From Saliniramus sp050485405 (GTDB taxonomy: Bacteria; Pseudomonadota; Alphaproteobacteria; Rhizobiales; Beijerinckiaceae), in NCBI GenBank assembly GCA_050485405.1, contig JBJHBI010000007.1, positions 23,996-87,995 of the forward strand: DNA of 64,000 bases, written 5' to 3'. Below the pieces are notes generated by a model, which saw nothing but the letters and a program-made list of their open reading frames with translations, was not told the origin of the DNA and searched no databases. Position 1 is the first letter of the stretch; every line of letters starts with the position of its first letter. Both the position numbers and the translations under genes were made by a program. Shown here piece after piece: positions 27,635 through 37,315 of the stretch.

Positions 27635-28849
27635 GACGGCCTCGCCCTGCGGTGCGATATTGTCGAGGGTGTTGTCGCGATCATCGAGGAAGCGGCGGAT
27701 GTTTCGTGCCGCCTGGCGGATGCGCTGCTCGTTCTCGACCAACGCAATGCGGACATATTCGTCGCCGTGCTCGCCGAAACCGATACCCGGCGCCACCGCC
27801 ACGCCCGCCTTCTCGACGAGGAGCTTGGCGAATTCCAGGCTGCCGAGATGCCGGAACCGCTCCGGGATCGGCGTCCAGCAGAACATCGAGGCGCTCGGGC
27901 GCGTCACCGGCCAACCGGCCTTGCCGAAGGATTCGACCAGCGCGTCGCGGCGCTTGCGATAGGTCGCGCGCATCTCCTCGATATAATCGTCGGGCCCGTT
28001 GAGCGCCGCCGCCGCCGCGACCTGCACGGGGGTGAAGGCGCCGTAATCGAGATAGGATTTCACCCGGGCCAACGCCGCGAGCAGGCGCTCGTTGCCGACC
28101 GCGAAACCCATGCGCCAGCCTGCCATGGAATAGGTCTTCGACAGCGAGGTGAACTCCACCGCGACATCCATCGCGCCCGGCACCTGCAAGACGGAGGGCG
28201 GCGGATTGTCGTCGAAATAGACCTCGGCATAGGCGAGATCGGAGAGCAGGATGAGTTCGTGTTTCTTCGTGAAGGCGACGAGGTCGCGGTAGAAATCGAG
28301 CGACGCGGTGCAGGCGGTGGGATTGGCCGGATAGCATACGACGAGCGCGATCGGCTTGGGCACGCTCAGCCGCATGGCGCGCTCGACCGCGTGGAAGAAT
28401 TCCGGTGAAGGCTCCGCCGGCACGTTGCGCACGACGCCGCCGGCCATCAGGAAGCCGAAATTGTGCAGCGGGTAGCTCGGATTGGGCACCAGCACGACAT
28501 CGCCCGGCGCGGTGATGGCCTGCGCCATGTTGGCGAAGCCTTCCTTCGAGCCCAAAGTCGTGACGACCTGCGTCTCGGGATCGAGCTTCACGCCGAAGCG
28601 CCGCGCGTAATAGCCGGCCTGGGCCTTGCGCAGGCCCGGAATACCCTTCGATGCGGAATAACGATCGGTCCGCGGCTTGCCGGCGGTCTCGGCGAGCTTG
28701 GCGACGACATGCGCGGGCGCGGCGAGATCCGGATTGCCCATGCCGAGATCGATGATGTCGACCCCCGCGGCGCGGGCCTTCGCCTTGATCTTGTTGACGG
28801 GCTCGAAGACGTAGGGCGGCAGGCGTTGCGTGCGGTAGAAATCATTCAT
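27611..28849 (-). CDS. Class I/II aminotransferase, LL-diaminopimelate aminotransferase/AlaC-like
   Basis: PLP enzyme of 412 residues. Substrate-binding and PLP motifs are IDLGMGNPDLAAPAHV, RYSASKGIPGLRKAQAGYYA, PNPSYPLHNFG, CYPANPTACTASLDF and the Schiff-base region FTSLSKTYSMAGWRMGF with the catalytic Lys. In alphaproteobacteria this group is usually annotated as LL-diaminopimelate aminotransferase but is closer to the alanine-forming AlaC branch, so the substrate is open. The start at 28849 gives MNDFYRTQRLPPYVFEPVNK. The homoserine dehydrogenase gene often found beside it is absent here. Confidence 0.88.
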   Translation of the reverse strand: MNDFYRTQRLPPYVFEPVNKIKAKARAAGVDIIDLGMGNPDLAAPAHVVAKLAETAGKPRTDRYSASKGIPGLRKAQAGYYARRFGVKLDPETQVVTTLGSKEGFANMAQAITAPGDVVLVPNPSYPLHNFGFLMAGGVVRNVPAEPSPEFFHAVERAMRLSVPKPIALVVCYPANPTACTASLDFYRDLVAFTKKHELILLSDLAYAEVYFDDNPPPSVLQVPGAMDVAVEFTSLSKTYSMAGWRMGFAVGNERLLAALARVKSYLDYGAFTPVQVAAAAALNGPDDYIEEMRATYRKRRDALVESFGKAGWPVTRPSASMFCWTPIPERFRHLGSLEFAKLLVEKAGVAVAPGIGFGEHGDEYVRIALVENEQRIRQAARNIRRFLDDRDNTLDNIAPQGEAVSAAGGAG

Positions 28850-29014
28850 GGTCGCAAATCCGTTCGGGATGCTCCGGGCGAAATCCGATTCGCGCATTGG
28901 CGTATCGGCACCGCCTCCTTATCATCTCGCCGCTGCGGTTGCATCGGCAATTCCGCCTGCCCGTCGATTACGGCGAGAGCACGGCCATGCGCGAGCGCGC
29001 GACGGCGCGATGCC

Positions 29015-29443
29015 TCAAGGACGCGGAGGCTCGATCGCCGGGTCGAAATCGGTCAGAGGCTCGACGATCACCGGCTCGGGATCGGGCAGCAGCGTCATGC
29101 GGCGGGTGCCGTCCGCGCGCGAGATATTGCTCTCCTGGACGCGGCGCAATTCCTCCTCCATCTCGGCCAGTTCCTCCTCGGTCTTGAGACCGCGATCATC
29201 CGGCGGAATGGAGCGGATCGGGGCGAAGGCCAATTCGTCGGGGCGTGACTGCGCGATGAATTCGGGCGCCTCGCGTTCCGCCTGCCCGAGCCCCGTCGCC
29301 ACGAAGACGTCACGAACGGGGTTCAAATCTCCTGCACAGGCACCGAGCATCAGGGACAGCGCGACGAGAGCCGCGCAGCGCCCGGCGACCGCGAAACGCG
29401 GGGGTGTCTGGCGCCGGCTGAGAGGGCTGTGGCCGGATGTCAT
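29015..29443 (-). CDS. Putative outer-membrane lipoprotein
   Basis: A 142-residue protein with a lipobox LMLGACAG at residues ~31-38 after a hydrophobic stretch AALVALSL. The mature part has FVATGLGQAEREAPEF and a Glu-rich helix EELAEMEEELRRVQ. GAGGACC precedes the ATG at 29443. Function not recognised. Confidence 0.75.
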   Translation of the reverse strand: MTSGHSPLSRRQTPPRFAVAGRCAALVALSLMLGACAGDLNPVRDVFVATGLGQAEREAPEFIAQSRPDELAFAPIRSIPPDDRGLKTEEELAEMEEELRRVQESNISRADGTRRMTLLPDPEPVIVEPLTDFDPAIEPPRP

Positions 29444-29662
29444 CGTCGCGCGGTCCTCAACATCGTCGCCGCCATGCCGGGGAGCCCGGTTACGGCACGC
29501 GAATCATGGCGTTGCACGCCGTCCGGTCTGAAGGATGGCGCGCAGTCCGGCAAGTAGGCCTTTACCGGGTCTAGCCGACAGCATAGCGCGCAGGTTACGA
29601 TGTCGAAAGAATGGCGGGTCCTTTTTTCGGATACCGCAGGTTGGGCAAGGGGAGTGAGCACC

Positions 29663-31942
29663 GTGGTCGACAACCGGACACCCAGAAGCGACACGCCGGC
29701 CCCCGGACGCTCCGGCGCCGTCACGCCGTCATCGGACCCCTCCCCTGCGGCGGACAAAGCGCGAGCCGTGGGGCCGAAGGGCAAGCCCGCAAAAGCCGTC
29801 GCGGCGAAATCCGCCAGCGGCGTATCGGCCACCCGCAAGGCTGCCTCTGGGAAGGCTGCCTCGGAGAAGGCGGGAGCTGCGAAGGCCGCCTCGCAGAAGG
29901 CTCCGACGAAGGCCCCGGCCAAAGCCGAGCCCAAAACCAAGCCCCAAACCAAAACTGAATCGAAGCCTTCCCGCAAGGCAGAGCAGACGTCCGCACAGAG
30001 CAAGCCGAAGGCGACTGCCGCACAGCCGGCGCCGACCCCGCCTCCCGCCCCGACTTCCCAGCGCGAGGACGCGACGGCATCGGGTGCGAAAGCCGATGCC
30101 GGCAAAACGGCCGGCTCCGAGCACAAAGCCGGCTCGGATCGCAAGGCGGAGCAGCCGCGCGACAATACTATTCCCGCCCCGGATATCGAGGCGCTGACCC
30201 GCAACATGGCGCAGTTCTACGAGGAGGCCGGCAAGGCGACGGCGGCCTATCTCAAGCCTCTCGAGGAGCGGCGCGGCCATGTCGGCGCCGCCGACGAGAT
30301 GAGCGATATGGTCAAGACGCTCGTCCAGGTCACCGAGAAATGGCTCATCGATCCCCAGAAGGCGGTCGAGGCGCAGAGCCGGCTCGGGCTCTCCTTCATG
30401 GATATCTGGGCGAATTCCCTGCGCCGCATGCAGGGTGAGGAGGTCGCCCCGGCGGTTCCGACCGATCCGAAGGACGGGCGTTTCAAGGACGAGGACTGGT
30501 CGAGCAACGCCTATTTCGACATGCTCAAACAGGCCTATCTCGCCACCTCGCGCTGGGCCGAGGAGATGGTCGACGAGGCGGACGACATCGACGAGGCGAC
30601 CCGCCACAAGGCGCGGTTCTACGTGAAGCAGCTCGCGGGTGCGCTGTCGCCGTCGAACTTCCTCACCACCAACCCGGAAGTGATCCGCGAGACCTTCAAG
30701 GAGAGCGGCGCCAATCTCGCGCGCGGCATGAAGATGCTCGCAGAGGATATCGAGGCCGGCCACGGCGAACTCAAGATCCGCCAGACCGACGCATCCAAGT
30801 TCAAGGTGGGCGAGAACATGGCCAACACCCCCGGCAAGGTGGTGTTCCGCAACGATCTGATCGAGCTCATTCAATATACGCCGACGACCGAGAAGGTCCT
30901 CGCGCGCCCGCTCCTGATCGTGCCGCCCTGGATCAACAAGTTCTACATTCTCGATCTCAACGCGGACAAGAGCTTCATTCGCTGGGCCGTGTCCCAGGGC
31001 CTCACGGTGTTCTGCATTTCCTGGGTCAATCCCGATGAACGCCACCGCGACAAGGGCTTCGGCGACTATATGCGCGAGGGCATCTTCGCCGCGCTCGAAC
31101 AGGTGGAGACGATCACCGGCGAGCGGCAGGTCTCGTCCATCGGTTATTGCGTCGGCGGCACGCTGCTCTCCGTGGCGCTCGCCTATATGGCCGCGTCGAA
31201 GGACGACCGGATCGCGTCTGCGACGCTCTTCACGACGCAGGTCGATTTCACCCATGCGGGCGATCTCAAGATCTTCGCCAACGAGGACCAGATCCGGGCC
31301 ATCGAGCAGAACATGGAAGCGCGCGGCTATCTCGATGGCGGGCGCATGGCGAGCGCCTTCAACATGCTGCGCCCCAACGATCTGATCTGGCCATACGTCG
31401 TCAACAACTATCTCAAGGGCAAGGACCCCTTCGCCTTCGACCTGCTCTACTGGAATTCCGATTCCACCCGCATGCCGGCGGCGAACCATTCGTACTACCT
31501 GCGCAACTGCTATCTCGAGAACAATCTCTCGCAGGGGCGCGCGGTGCTGGACGGGGTGCGGCTCGATCTCTCCAAGGTGAAGATCCCGATCTACAATCTG
31601 GCCACCCGCGAGGATCACATCGCGCCGGCTATCTCCGTCTTCCTCGGCTCCTCCTGCTTCGGCGGCCCGGTGGAATACGTGCTCGCCGGGTCCGGGCATA
31701 TTGCCGGCGTCGTCAATCCGCCGGCGAAGCCGAAATACCAGTACTGGACCAACGGACCGCCCGTCGGCACGCTCGAAGACTGGATCGCCGGCGCGGACGA
31801 GCATCCCGGCACATGGTGGCCGCATTGGTTCGAATGGGTACGGGCGAAGGATTCGCGCGAGGTCCCCGCCCGCGAACCCGGCGGCGGCAAGGTGACGCCG
31901 ATCTGTGACGCGCCCGGCACCTACGTCCTGATGCGGGCCTGA
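29663..31942 (+). CDS. phaC: Class I poly(3-hydroxyalkanoate) synthase with Lys/Ala-rich N-terminal extension
   Basis: Polymerises hydroxyacyl-CoA into PHA granules. The catalytic domain has the lipase-like box SIGYCVGGTLLSVALAYMA (active Cys at residue ~496), Asp in NLATREDHIAPAIS and His in LAGSGHIAGVVNPP. The PhaC N-domain starts around FKDEDWSSNAYFDMLKQAYL. Before it lie about 150 residues dominated by Lys, Ala, Pro, Ser and Thr (repeated KAA/KAP words), absent from typical class I enzymes and reminiscent of histone H1-like or phasin tails. GTG 29663 has AAGGGGA upstream; ATG 29600 would add 21 residues but has a weak site. No phaA/phaB or phasin gene is adjacent. Confidence 0.92.
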   Translation: MVDNRTPRSDTPAPGRSGAVTPSSDPSPAADKARAVGPKGKPAKAVAAKSASGVSATRKAASGKAASEKAGAAKAASQKAPTKAPAKAEPKTKPQTKTESKPSRKAEQTSAQSKPKATAAQPAPTPPPAPTSQREDATASGAKADAGKTAGSEHKAGSDRKAEQPRDNTIPAPDIEALTRNMAQFYEEAGKATAAYLKPLEERRGHVGAADEMSDMVKTLVQVTEKWLIDPQKAVEAQSRLGLSFMDIWANSLRRMQGEEVAPAVPTDPKDGRFKDEDWSSNAYFDMLKQAYLATSRWAEEMVDEADDIDEATRHKARFYVKQLAGALSPSNFLTTNPEVIRETFKESGANLARGMKMLAEDIEAGHGELKIRQTDASKFKVGENMANTPGKVVFRNDLIELIQYTPTTEKVLARPLLIVPPWINKFYILDLNADKSFIRWAVSQGLTVFCISWVNPDERHRDKGFGDYMREGIFAALEQVETITGERQVSSIGYCVGGTLLSVALAYMAASKDDRIASATLFTTQVDFTHAGDLKIFANEDQIRAIEQNMEARGYLDGGRMASAFNMLRPNDLIWPYVVNNYLKGKDPFAFDLLYWNSDSTRMPAANHSYYLRNCYLENNLSQGRAVLDGVRLDLSKVKIPIYNLATREDHIAPAISVFLGSSCFGGPVEYVLAGSGHIAGVVNPPAKPKYQYWTNGPPVGTLEDWIAGADEHPGTWWPHWFEWVRAKDSREVPAREPGGGKVTPICDAPGTYVLMRA

Positions 31943-32055
31943 GCGGGCGGCGCGCGCATTCATGGATTTCCACACGGCGGAGCAAGGTGTTGCGCACCTT
32001 GTCTTCGTGGCTTCCCACACGCATGATCGCCCGCGAGGAAACCAAGAGGGCCCAG

Positions 32056-32904
32056 ATGAAACTCGTACGTTACGGCGAACCCGGCGCAGAGAAACCGGGA
32101 CTGATCGATTCCGACGGCGCGATCCGCGATCTGTCGGGACATGTCGACGATATCGGCCGCAAGACGGTCGATCCGGCGACGCTCGCCAAACTCGCCGCGC
32201 TCGATCCGGCTTCGCTCCCGAAGGCGCCGTCGGGCGTGCGTATCGGCCCCTGCGTGGCGGATGTGCGCAATTTCGTGGCGGTGGGATTGAACTTCGCCGA
32301 TCACGCGGCGGAGACCGGCGCGCCGATTCCGGCTGAGCCGATCCTGTTCAACAAGGCGCCGTCCTGCATCGTCGGCCCCAATGACGACGTCGTCATCCCC
32401 AAAGGCTCGCACAAGACCGACTGGGAGATCGAGCTCGCCATGGTGATCGGCAAGCGCGCCTCCTACGTGGCGGCCAACGAGGCGCTCGATTACGTCGCGG
32501 GTTTCTGCATCTGCCACGACGTGTCCGAGCGCGAGTTCCAGATGGAACGCGGCGGCACCTGGTCGAAGGGCAAGGGCTGCCCGACCTTCGGCCCGCTCGG
32601 CCCCTGGCTGGTGACGCCCGACGAGATAGCCGACGTGCAGAATCTCGGCATGTGGCTCGACGTGAACGGCGAGCGCATGCAGACCGGTTCGACGAAGACG
32701 ATGATCTTCGACTGCGCGCAGCTCGTCTCCTACATCTCGCACTTCATGATCCTGGAGCCGGGCGACGTGATCACCACGGGAACCCCGCCGGGCGTGGGTA
32801 CGGCGATGAAGCCGCCGCGCTATCTCAAGGGCGGCGACGTCGTCACGATGGGTATCGAGAGCCTCGGCGAGCAGCGCCAGAACGTGAAGGCCTATCCGGG
32901 CTGA
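32056..32904 (+). CDS. Fumarylacetoacetate hydrolase-family protein
   Basis: A 282-residue FAH-family enzyme. The metal site is seen in DWEIELAMVIGKRASYV (Glu-x-Glu), and other family motifs are VGLNFADHAAETGAPIP, ICHDVSEREFQMERGGTWSK, KGCPTFGPLGPWLV and ITTGTPPGVGTAMKPPRYLK. Members hydrolyse acylpyruvates, decarboxylate oxaloacetate or act on ureidoglycolate and 2-hydroxyhepta-diene-dioates, so the exact substrate is open. AAGAGGG precedes the ATG at 32056. It may follow phaC in one transcript (113 bp apart) and ends at a strong terminator. Confidence 0.9.
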   Translation: MKLVRYGEPGAEKPGLIDSDGAIRDLSGHVDDIGRKTVDPATLAKLAALDPASLPKAPSGVRIGPCVADVRNFVAVGLNFADHAAETGAPIPAEPILFNKAPSCIVGPNDDVVIPKGSHKTDWEIELAMVIGKRASYVAANEALDYVAGFCICHDVSEREFQMERGGTWSKGKGCPTFGPLGPWLVTPDEIADVQNLGMWLDVNGERMQTGSTKTMIFDCAQLVSYISHFMILEPGDVITTGTPPGVGTAMKPPRYLKGGDVVTMGIESLGEQRQNVKAYPG

Positions 32905-32927
32905 TCGTCATGGCACCCTGAAACGAA

Positions 32928-32964
32928 CAAAGCCCCCGCAGCCTGACGGCGCGGGGGCTTTTTT
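32928..32964. terminator. Strong bidirectional rho-independent terminator
   Basis: Perfect 9-bp stem AGCCCCCGC/GCGGGGGCT with an 11-base loop, followed by six T residues on the plus strand and a shorter TTTGTT on the minus strand. It lies between the stops of the FAH-family gene and the convergent chemoreceptor, so it can end both transcripts. Confidence 0.9.
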
Positions 32965-32982
32965 GATCATACTTGGGAGCGA

Positions 32983-35028
32983 TCAGGCGGCGGCGACGCG
33001 CTCCAGGAACGTGTCGATGGCGCTGCGCAGCTTCCGCGTTTCGCCGGTGGCCGCATCGGCGGAGTGCAGCACGCGGTCCGCAGACTGGTTGGTCTCGTCC
33101 GTCGATGCCTTGACGCTCTCGATATTGCCGGCGACCTGCCGGCTCGATTCCGCCGAGCGCTGGACGTTGCGGGTGATCTCGTCGGTGGAGGCACCCTGCT
33201 CCTCGACCGCCGCGGCGATCGACGTGGTATGCTCCGAGACCTCCTTCATGATGCCGGCAATCTGTTCGATATTGGACACGGCATCCTTGGTCGAGCCCTG
33301 GATCGCCCCGATCTGCTCGGAGATTTCCTGCGTCGCCTTGGCGGTCTGATCGGCGAGGTTCTTCACCTCCGCCGCGACGACGGCGAAGCCCTTGCCCGCC
33401 TCGCCCGCACGCGCAGCCTCGATGGTTGCGTTGAGCGCGAGCAGGTTCGTCTGCTCGGCGATCTCCTGGATGAGCCCGATCACGTCGCCGATACGCTGTG
33501 CGGCATCGGAGAGGCTCGCCACCCGCGTGTTGGTGTGATCGGCTGCCTGTGTGGCCCGGCCCACCACCTCGGTGGTCATGCCGACGGCCCGGGCGATCTC
33601 GTTGATGGCACCATTGAGGCTCTCGGCCGCCTCCGCCGCCGTGGTGGCGTTGTTGCTCGAATCCTCCGAAGCCGAAGCCGTCTGCTCCGTGAGATCCGCC
33701 GTCTGCGACGCGATCATGGTGAGGTTATGAGCGGTGTCGCGCATCTGCTGCATGTTGCCGGTGACGCCTTCGAGCATGGTACCGACGGAATCACGGAACT
33801 CCGCGATCAGCGTTTCGACCGCGCGCTGACGCTCGGCCCGCTCGAGCTGCTCCTTCTCGCTCTCGGTCGTGAGACGCTCGCGCTCGATGGCGTTCTGGCG
33901 GAAGATCTCGACGGCGCCCGCCATGGCGCCGATCTCGTCGGCCCGCTCACGACCCGGAACGGTGATCGCAGTGTTGCCGTCGGCGAGTTCGCGCATCGCG
34001 CTCGTCATGGCCACGACGGGACGCGACACCGAGCGCCCGATCAGCACGGCGACGCCGATGCCGAGCACCGCGAGCAGGACCGTCGCGCCGATCGTCATCA
34101 TCACGACCTGCATGGCCGAGGCGGCGGTCCGCTCGCCGATGGCGCGTGCTTCCTCGCTGGCGCTGGTGACGATATCGCCGGTGAGCGTGGAGATCGTCTG
34201 CTCACTGTTGCCGAGCACATCCGCCCGCATCACGACGAGCCGGTCTGAGAGATCCATGCCGCGTACCATTGCGTTTTCGTAGATTTCGAGGTTCTCGACG
34301 ATCGTGGCGAGCCAGTTGCGGCGCGAGGCATGCGTCGTTTTTTCGTAGAGCTCGCGAGCGGAATTCACGGCGCGGGTGGCCGTCATCTGCGCCTGGTTCC
34401 GGCTCTGCTCGTCTCCGGAGAGGTAGCGCGCGAAGGCCATCTGCGAGATGAGTGCGAACTGCAAGGTGCGCGAACTCTCGTTAGAGGTATCGAGATCACC
34501 TTCGAGCGAAGCCGAATAGACCAGCTGCCAGACGGCCTCGGTCACAGCTGCCAGGGCCGGCTCGACCTCTTCGCCGATGATCGCGCGCACGTCCGCATCC
34601 GCTGCGAAGAGCCCTCCGATGCCACGCTCGAAACCGTCATAGGTCACGACGATGCGCCCGAGCATCGCGCGGCGTTCCTGCGAGGACGAGGTCTGCATCG
34701 CTTCGACGATCTGGTCACGCAAGGCGGCGCTGTGCGCGTCGATACGCGCGCGCCGTTCCTCGTCGGGGGCTGCAAGTTCATCACGCGCAAGGACCAGCAT
34801 GCGCGTGAAATCCGCCGCGACGGCCTCCGCGACCTGCGTTTCACCAGAGATTGTACTATATGCTGCAAAATCACGGTTGAGTCCGAGCGCATTGAAGATG
34901 GCGAACCCGGCCATCGCTCCCGACAGGAGCAGGATGGCGGCGAAGCCGGCGGCGATCCTGGCACGCAGGCCGAAGTTGGGCCTGCGGATGGACAGGGAGG
35001 GAAGCTTAGGAAATCGCAAGGTTTTCAC
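32983..35028 (-). CDS. Methyl-accepting chemotaxis protein with large periplasmic sensor
   Basis: Chemoreceptor of 681 residues. TM1 is near residues 25-47 and TM2 near 306-331 (VVMMTIGATVLLAVLGIGVA), leaving an all-helical sensor of about 255 residues, the size of helical-bimodular (HBM) sensors. HAMP (SRPVVAMTSAMRELADGNTA) and the signalling domain with TNLLALNATIEAARAGEAGK follow. HBM receptors usually sense organic acids; this is a guess from size only. The start GTG at 35028 has a weak site; a TTG at 35019 after GGGGTG is an alternative. No CheR-binding pentapeptide is seen at FLERVAAA. Confidence 0.92.
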   Translation of the reverse strand: MKTLRFPKLPSLSIRRPNFGLRARIAAGFAAILLLSGAMAGFAIFNALGLNRDFAAYSTISGETQVAEAVAADFTRMLVLARDELAAPDEERRARIDAHSAALRDQIVEAMQTSSSQERRAMLGRIVVTYDGFERGIGGLFAADADVRAIIGEEVEPALAAVTEAVWQLVYSASLEGDLDTSNESSRTLQFALISQMAFARYLSGDEQSRNQAQMTATRAVNSARELYEKTTHASRRNWLATIVENLEIYENAMVRGMDLSDRLVVMRADVLGNSEQTISTLTGDIVTSASEEARAIGERTAASAMQVVMMTIGATVLLAVLGIGVAVLIGRSVSRPVVAMTSAMRELADGNTAITVPGRERADEIGAMAGAVEIFRQNAIERERLTTESEKEQLERAERQRAVETLIAEFRDSVGTMLEGVTGNMQQMRDTAHNLTMIASQTADLTEQTASASEDSSNNATTAAEAAESLNGAINEIARAVGMTTEVVGRATQAADHTNTRVASLSDAAQRIGDVIGLIQEIAEQTNLLALNATIEAARAGEAGKGFAVVAAEVKNLADQTAKATQEISEQIGAIQGSTKDAVSNIEQIAGIMKEVSEHTTSIAAAVEEQGASTDEITRNVQRSAESSRQVAGNIESVKASTDETNQSADRVLHSADAATGETRKLRSAIDTFLERVAAA

Positions 35029-35200
35029 CCCAAAAAGCGGTTCTCGGTTGCGTCTAGGGGAACAAAGAAACCTTAAAAAAAGTTATTCAGACTGTACGAA
35101 AGATCATAGCAGACAATTTTAGGTAGAAATCCCTACATCTTTGATATATCTGATACCGCACGCGCCCAACCGCCCGCATCCCTTGATTCGACTGCTTTAT

Positions 35201-37315
35201 TCATGACCGCACTCGCCGGAATACGGCTGGTATCGCTTCCAGCTCGGCGAGCGGGATGTGGCAGGCGATGCGGTGGCCGTCATGGCGCGCATGCACCGGA
35301 GGGCGCGTCTCGTCGCAGATTGCGCCGAGCTTGTGCTGACACCGCGTCGCGAAGGGGCACCCTTTCGGCGGGTCGAGCGGGCTGGGCATCGCCCCTTCGA
35401 GCACGATCCGCGTCTTCTCGATCTGCGGGTCGGCGACCGGAACCGCCGAGAGCAGCGCCTCGGTATAAGGATGGTAGGGCGGCGCGAAGACCTCGTCGAC
35501 GCGCCCCTGCTCCATGATCTGCCCGAGATACATCACCACCACGCGATCAGCCAGGTAGCGCACCAGCGAGAGATCGTGGCTGATCACGATCAGGGTGGTA
35601 TCATGCTCGCGCTGGATATCGGTGAGGAGCTGCGTCACCGCGGCCTGGACCGAGACGTCGAGGGCGGAGACCGGCTCGTCGGCCACCACCAAGGACGGAT
35701 TGCCGGCGAAGGCGCGCGCGATTCCGATGCGCTGCTTCTGCCCGCCGGAGAGCTGGCGCGGCATGCGCCGGGCGAAATCGCGCGGCAGCTTCACCAGATC
35801 GAGCATTTCGTGAACCCGCTGCCTGATCTTGCCGCGATCGGTCTCGACCCCGAACTTGCGGATCACGCGGGCGATCTGGGATCCGACGCTCTGGCTGGGA
35901 TTGAGCGTCTCGTTGGGATTTTGGAAGATCATCTGGAGAGCCGCGATCTGCGCGCGCGAGCGCGCGGTCACCGCGCTTTCAGCAATATCCTCACCCTCGA
36001 AGACAACGGCACCGTCCGTGGCGGTTTCGAGCCCCATCAGCACCTTGGCGAAGGTGGATTTGCCGCAGCCGCTCTCGCCCACGATGGCGATGGTCTGGCC
36101 GCGCCGCGCCTCGAAATCGATGGCCTCGTTGGCCTTGACCCAGCGCACCGAGCGGCTCGAGATCAGCGCGGCGAGAGAGCGATCGTGCACGGGATAATAT
36201 TTCTGCATGCCCGCCACCGCGAGCACCACATCGCCTTCCGGGGACGGTGCGGGTTCGGGTTGCGCGGGATCGTCCGGCGTCAGCGGCGGCGCCGCTTCCA
36301 CGACGTCGAGACGCAGGCAGCGCGCGCGGTGGCGCGCCTCGCCCGCGATACCCGTTTCGCTCATCGGCACATCGGCGGCATCGCAGGTTCCCGCCTCGAA
36401 CCAGGGGCAGCGCGGCCCGAAATTGCAGCCTTGCGGGCGTTCATGCGGCAGCGGTAATTGCCCCGGTATCGCCGCGAGCGGGCGCTCGTCGCGTCCGGCG
36501 ACGGGGAGCGGGATGCAGCCGAACAGGCCGCGCGTATAAGGGTGGCGCATATGGGTAAAGACATCCGCGACCGCGCCCTCCTCCACCACATCGCCTGAAT
36601 ACATCACGCAGACCCGGTCGCAGACCTCGCGTACGAGGCCGAGATTATGGCTGATGAAGAGGATCGCGGTGCCGAACTTGCGCTTGATCTCTCCGATCAG
36701 CTCGACGATCCCCGCTTCCACCGTGACGTCGAGCGCCGTGGTCGGCTCGTCGAGGAGCAAGAGCGACGGGTTGGCGAGCAGCGCCATGGCGATCACGATG
36801 CGCTGCTGCTGGCCGCCAGAGAGCTGGTGCGGATAGGACGCCATCAGCCGCTCGGCATCGGCGAGCCGCACATCCTCCAGCATCCGCACGGCACGCGCTC
36901 GCGCCTCCCCTTCGCCGATCCGCTCGTGGATCATCGGCACTTCCATGAGCTGGCGACCGATGGTCATGGACGGGTTCAGCGCAGCGAAGGGCTCCTGATA
37001 GACCATCGCGATCTCGGCGCCGCGCAGCCCGCGCAGCTCCGCCTCGCCCATGACGAGCATGTCGCGTCCCTTGAAGCGCATCGCACCGCCGGTGATCGCC
37101 CCGTTGCGCCCGAGATAGCGCATGATCGCGTTCGCCACGGTCGACTTGCCGCAGCCGCTCTCTCCCACCAACGCGACGCTCTCGCCGGCGGCGATGGTGA
37201 GATCGAAGTCGACGACGGCGGGGACGGCGCCCGCGCGGGTGCGGTAGGAGATCGACAGCCCCTCGATGGCGAGGACGGGCTCTGTCGCTTGAGGGTCGGC
37301 AGTCGCGTCAATCAT
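35201..37315 (-). CDS. Oligopeptide/dipeptide ABC transporter, fused double ATP-binding subunit
   Basis: A 704-residue protein joining two ABC ATPases (DppD-like and DppF-like). The first half has Walker A GESGCGKSTVANAIMRYL, Q-loop VYQEPFAALNPSMTIG, signature LSGGQQQRIVIAMAL and Walker B LLLLDEPTTALDV. The second half has GESGCGKSTFAKVLMGLE, LSGGQKQRIGIARAF and VVADEPVSALDV. Each half ends in the oligopeptide C-terminal Cys-rich motif (GCNFGPRCPWFEAGTCD and GCPFATRCQHKLGAICDETR), which may bind an Fe-S or metal centre. It overlaps the permease gene by eight bases. Energises uptake of peptides or similar solutes. Confidence 0.93.
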   Translation of the reverse strand: MIDATADPQATEPVLAIEGLSISYRTRAGAVPAVVDFDLTIAAGESVALVGESGCGKSTVANAIMRYLGRNGAITGGAMRFKGRDMLVMGEAELRGLRGAEIAMVYQEPFAALNPSMTIGRQLMEVPMIHERIGEGEARARAVRMLEDVRLADAERLMASYPHQLSGGQQQRIVIAMALLANPSLLLLDEPTTALDVTVEAGIVELIGEIKRKFGTAILFISHNLGLVREVCDRVCVMYSGDVVEEGAVADVFTHMRHPYTRGLFGCIPLPVAGRDERPLAAIPGQLPLPHERPQGCNFGPRCPWFEAGTCDAADVPMSETGIAGEARHRARCLRLDVVEAAPPLTPDDPAQPEPAPSPEGDVVLAVAGMQKYYPVHDRSLAALISSRSVRWVKANEAIDFEARRGQTIAIVGESGCGKSTFAKVLMGLETATDGAVVFEGEDIAESAVTARSRAQIAALQMIFQNPNETLNPSQSVGSQIARVIRKFGVETDRGKIRQRVHEMLDLVKLPRDFARRMPRQLSGGQKQRIGIARAFAGNPSLVVADEPVSALDVSVQAAVTQLLTDIQREHDTTLIVISHDLSLVRYLADRVVVMYLGQIMEQGRVDEVFAPPYHPYTEALLSAVPVADPQIEKTRIVLEGAMPSPLDPPKGCPFATRCQHKLGAICDETRPPVHARHDGHRIACHIPLAELEAIPAVFRRVRS

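Noticed and set aside
29729..32020. 763-codon open frame antisense to phaC
   Set aside because: Mirror of high-GC codons; no recognisable domain and the opposite strand carries the complete catalytic triad of PhaC.
35029..35200. Flagellar sigma28 promoter before the receptor at 32983
   Set aside because: The AT-rich stretch lacks a convincing TAAA and GCCGATAA pair.
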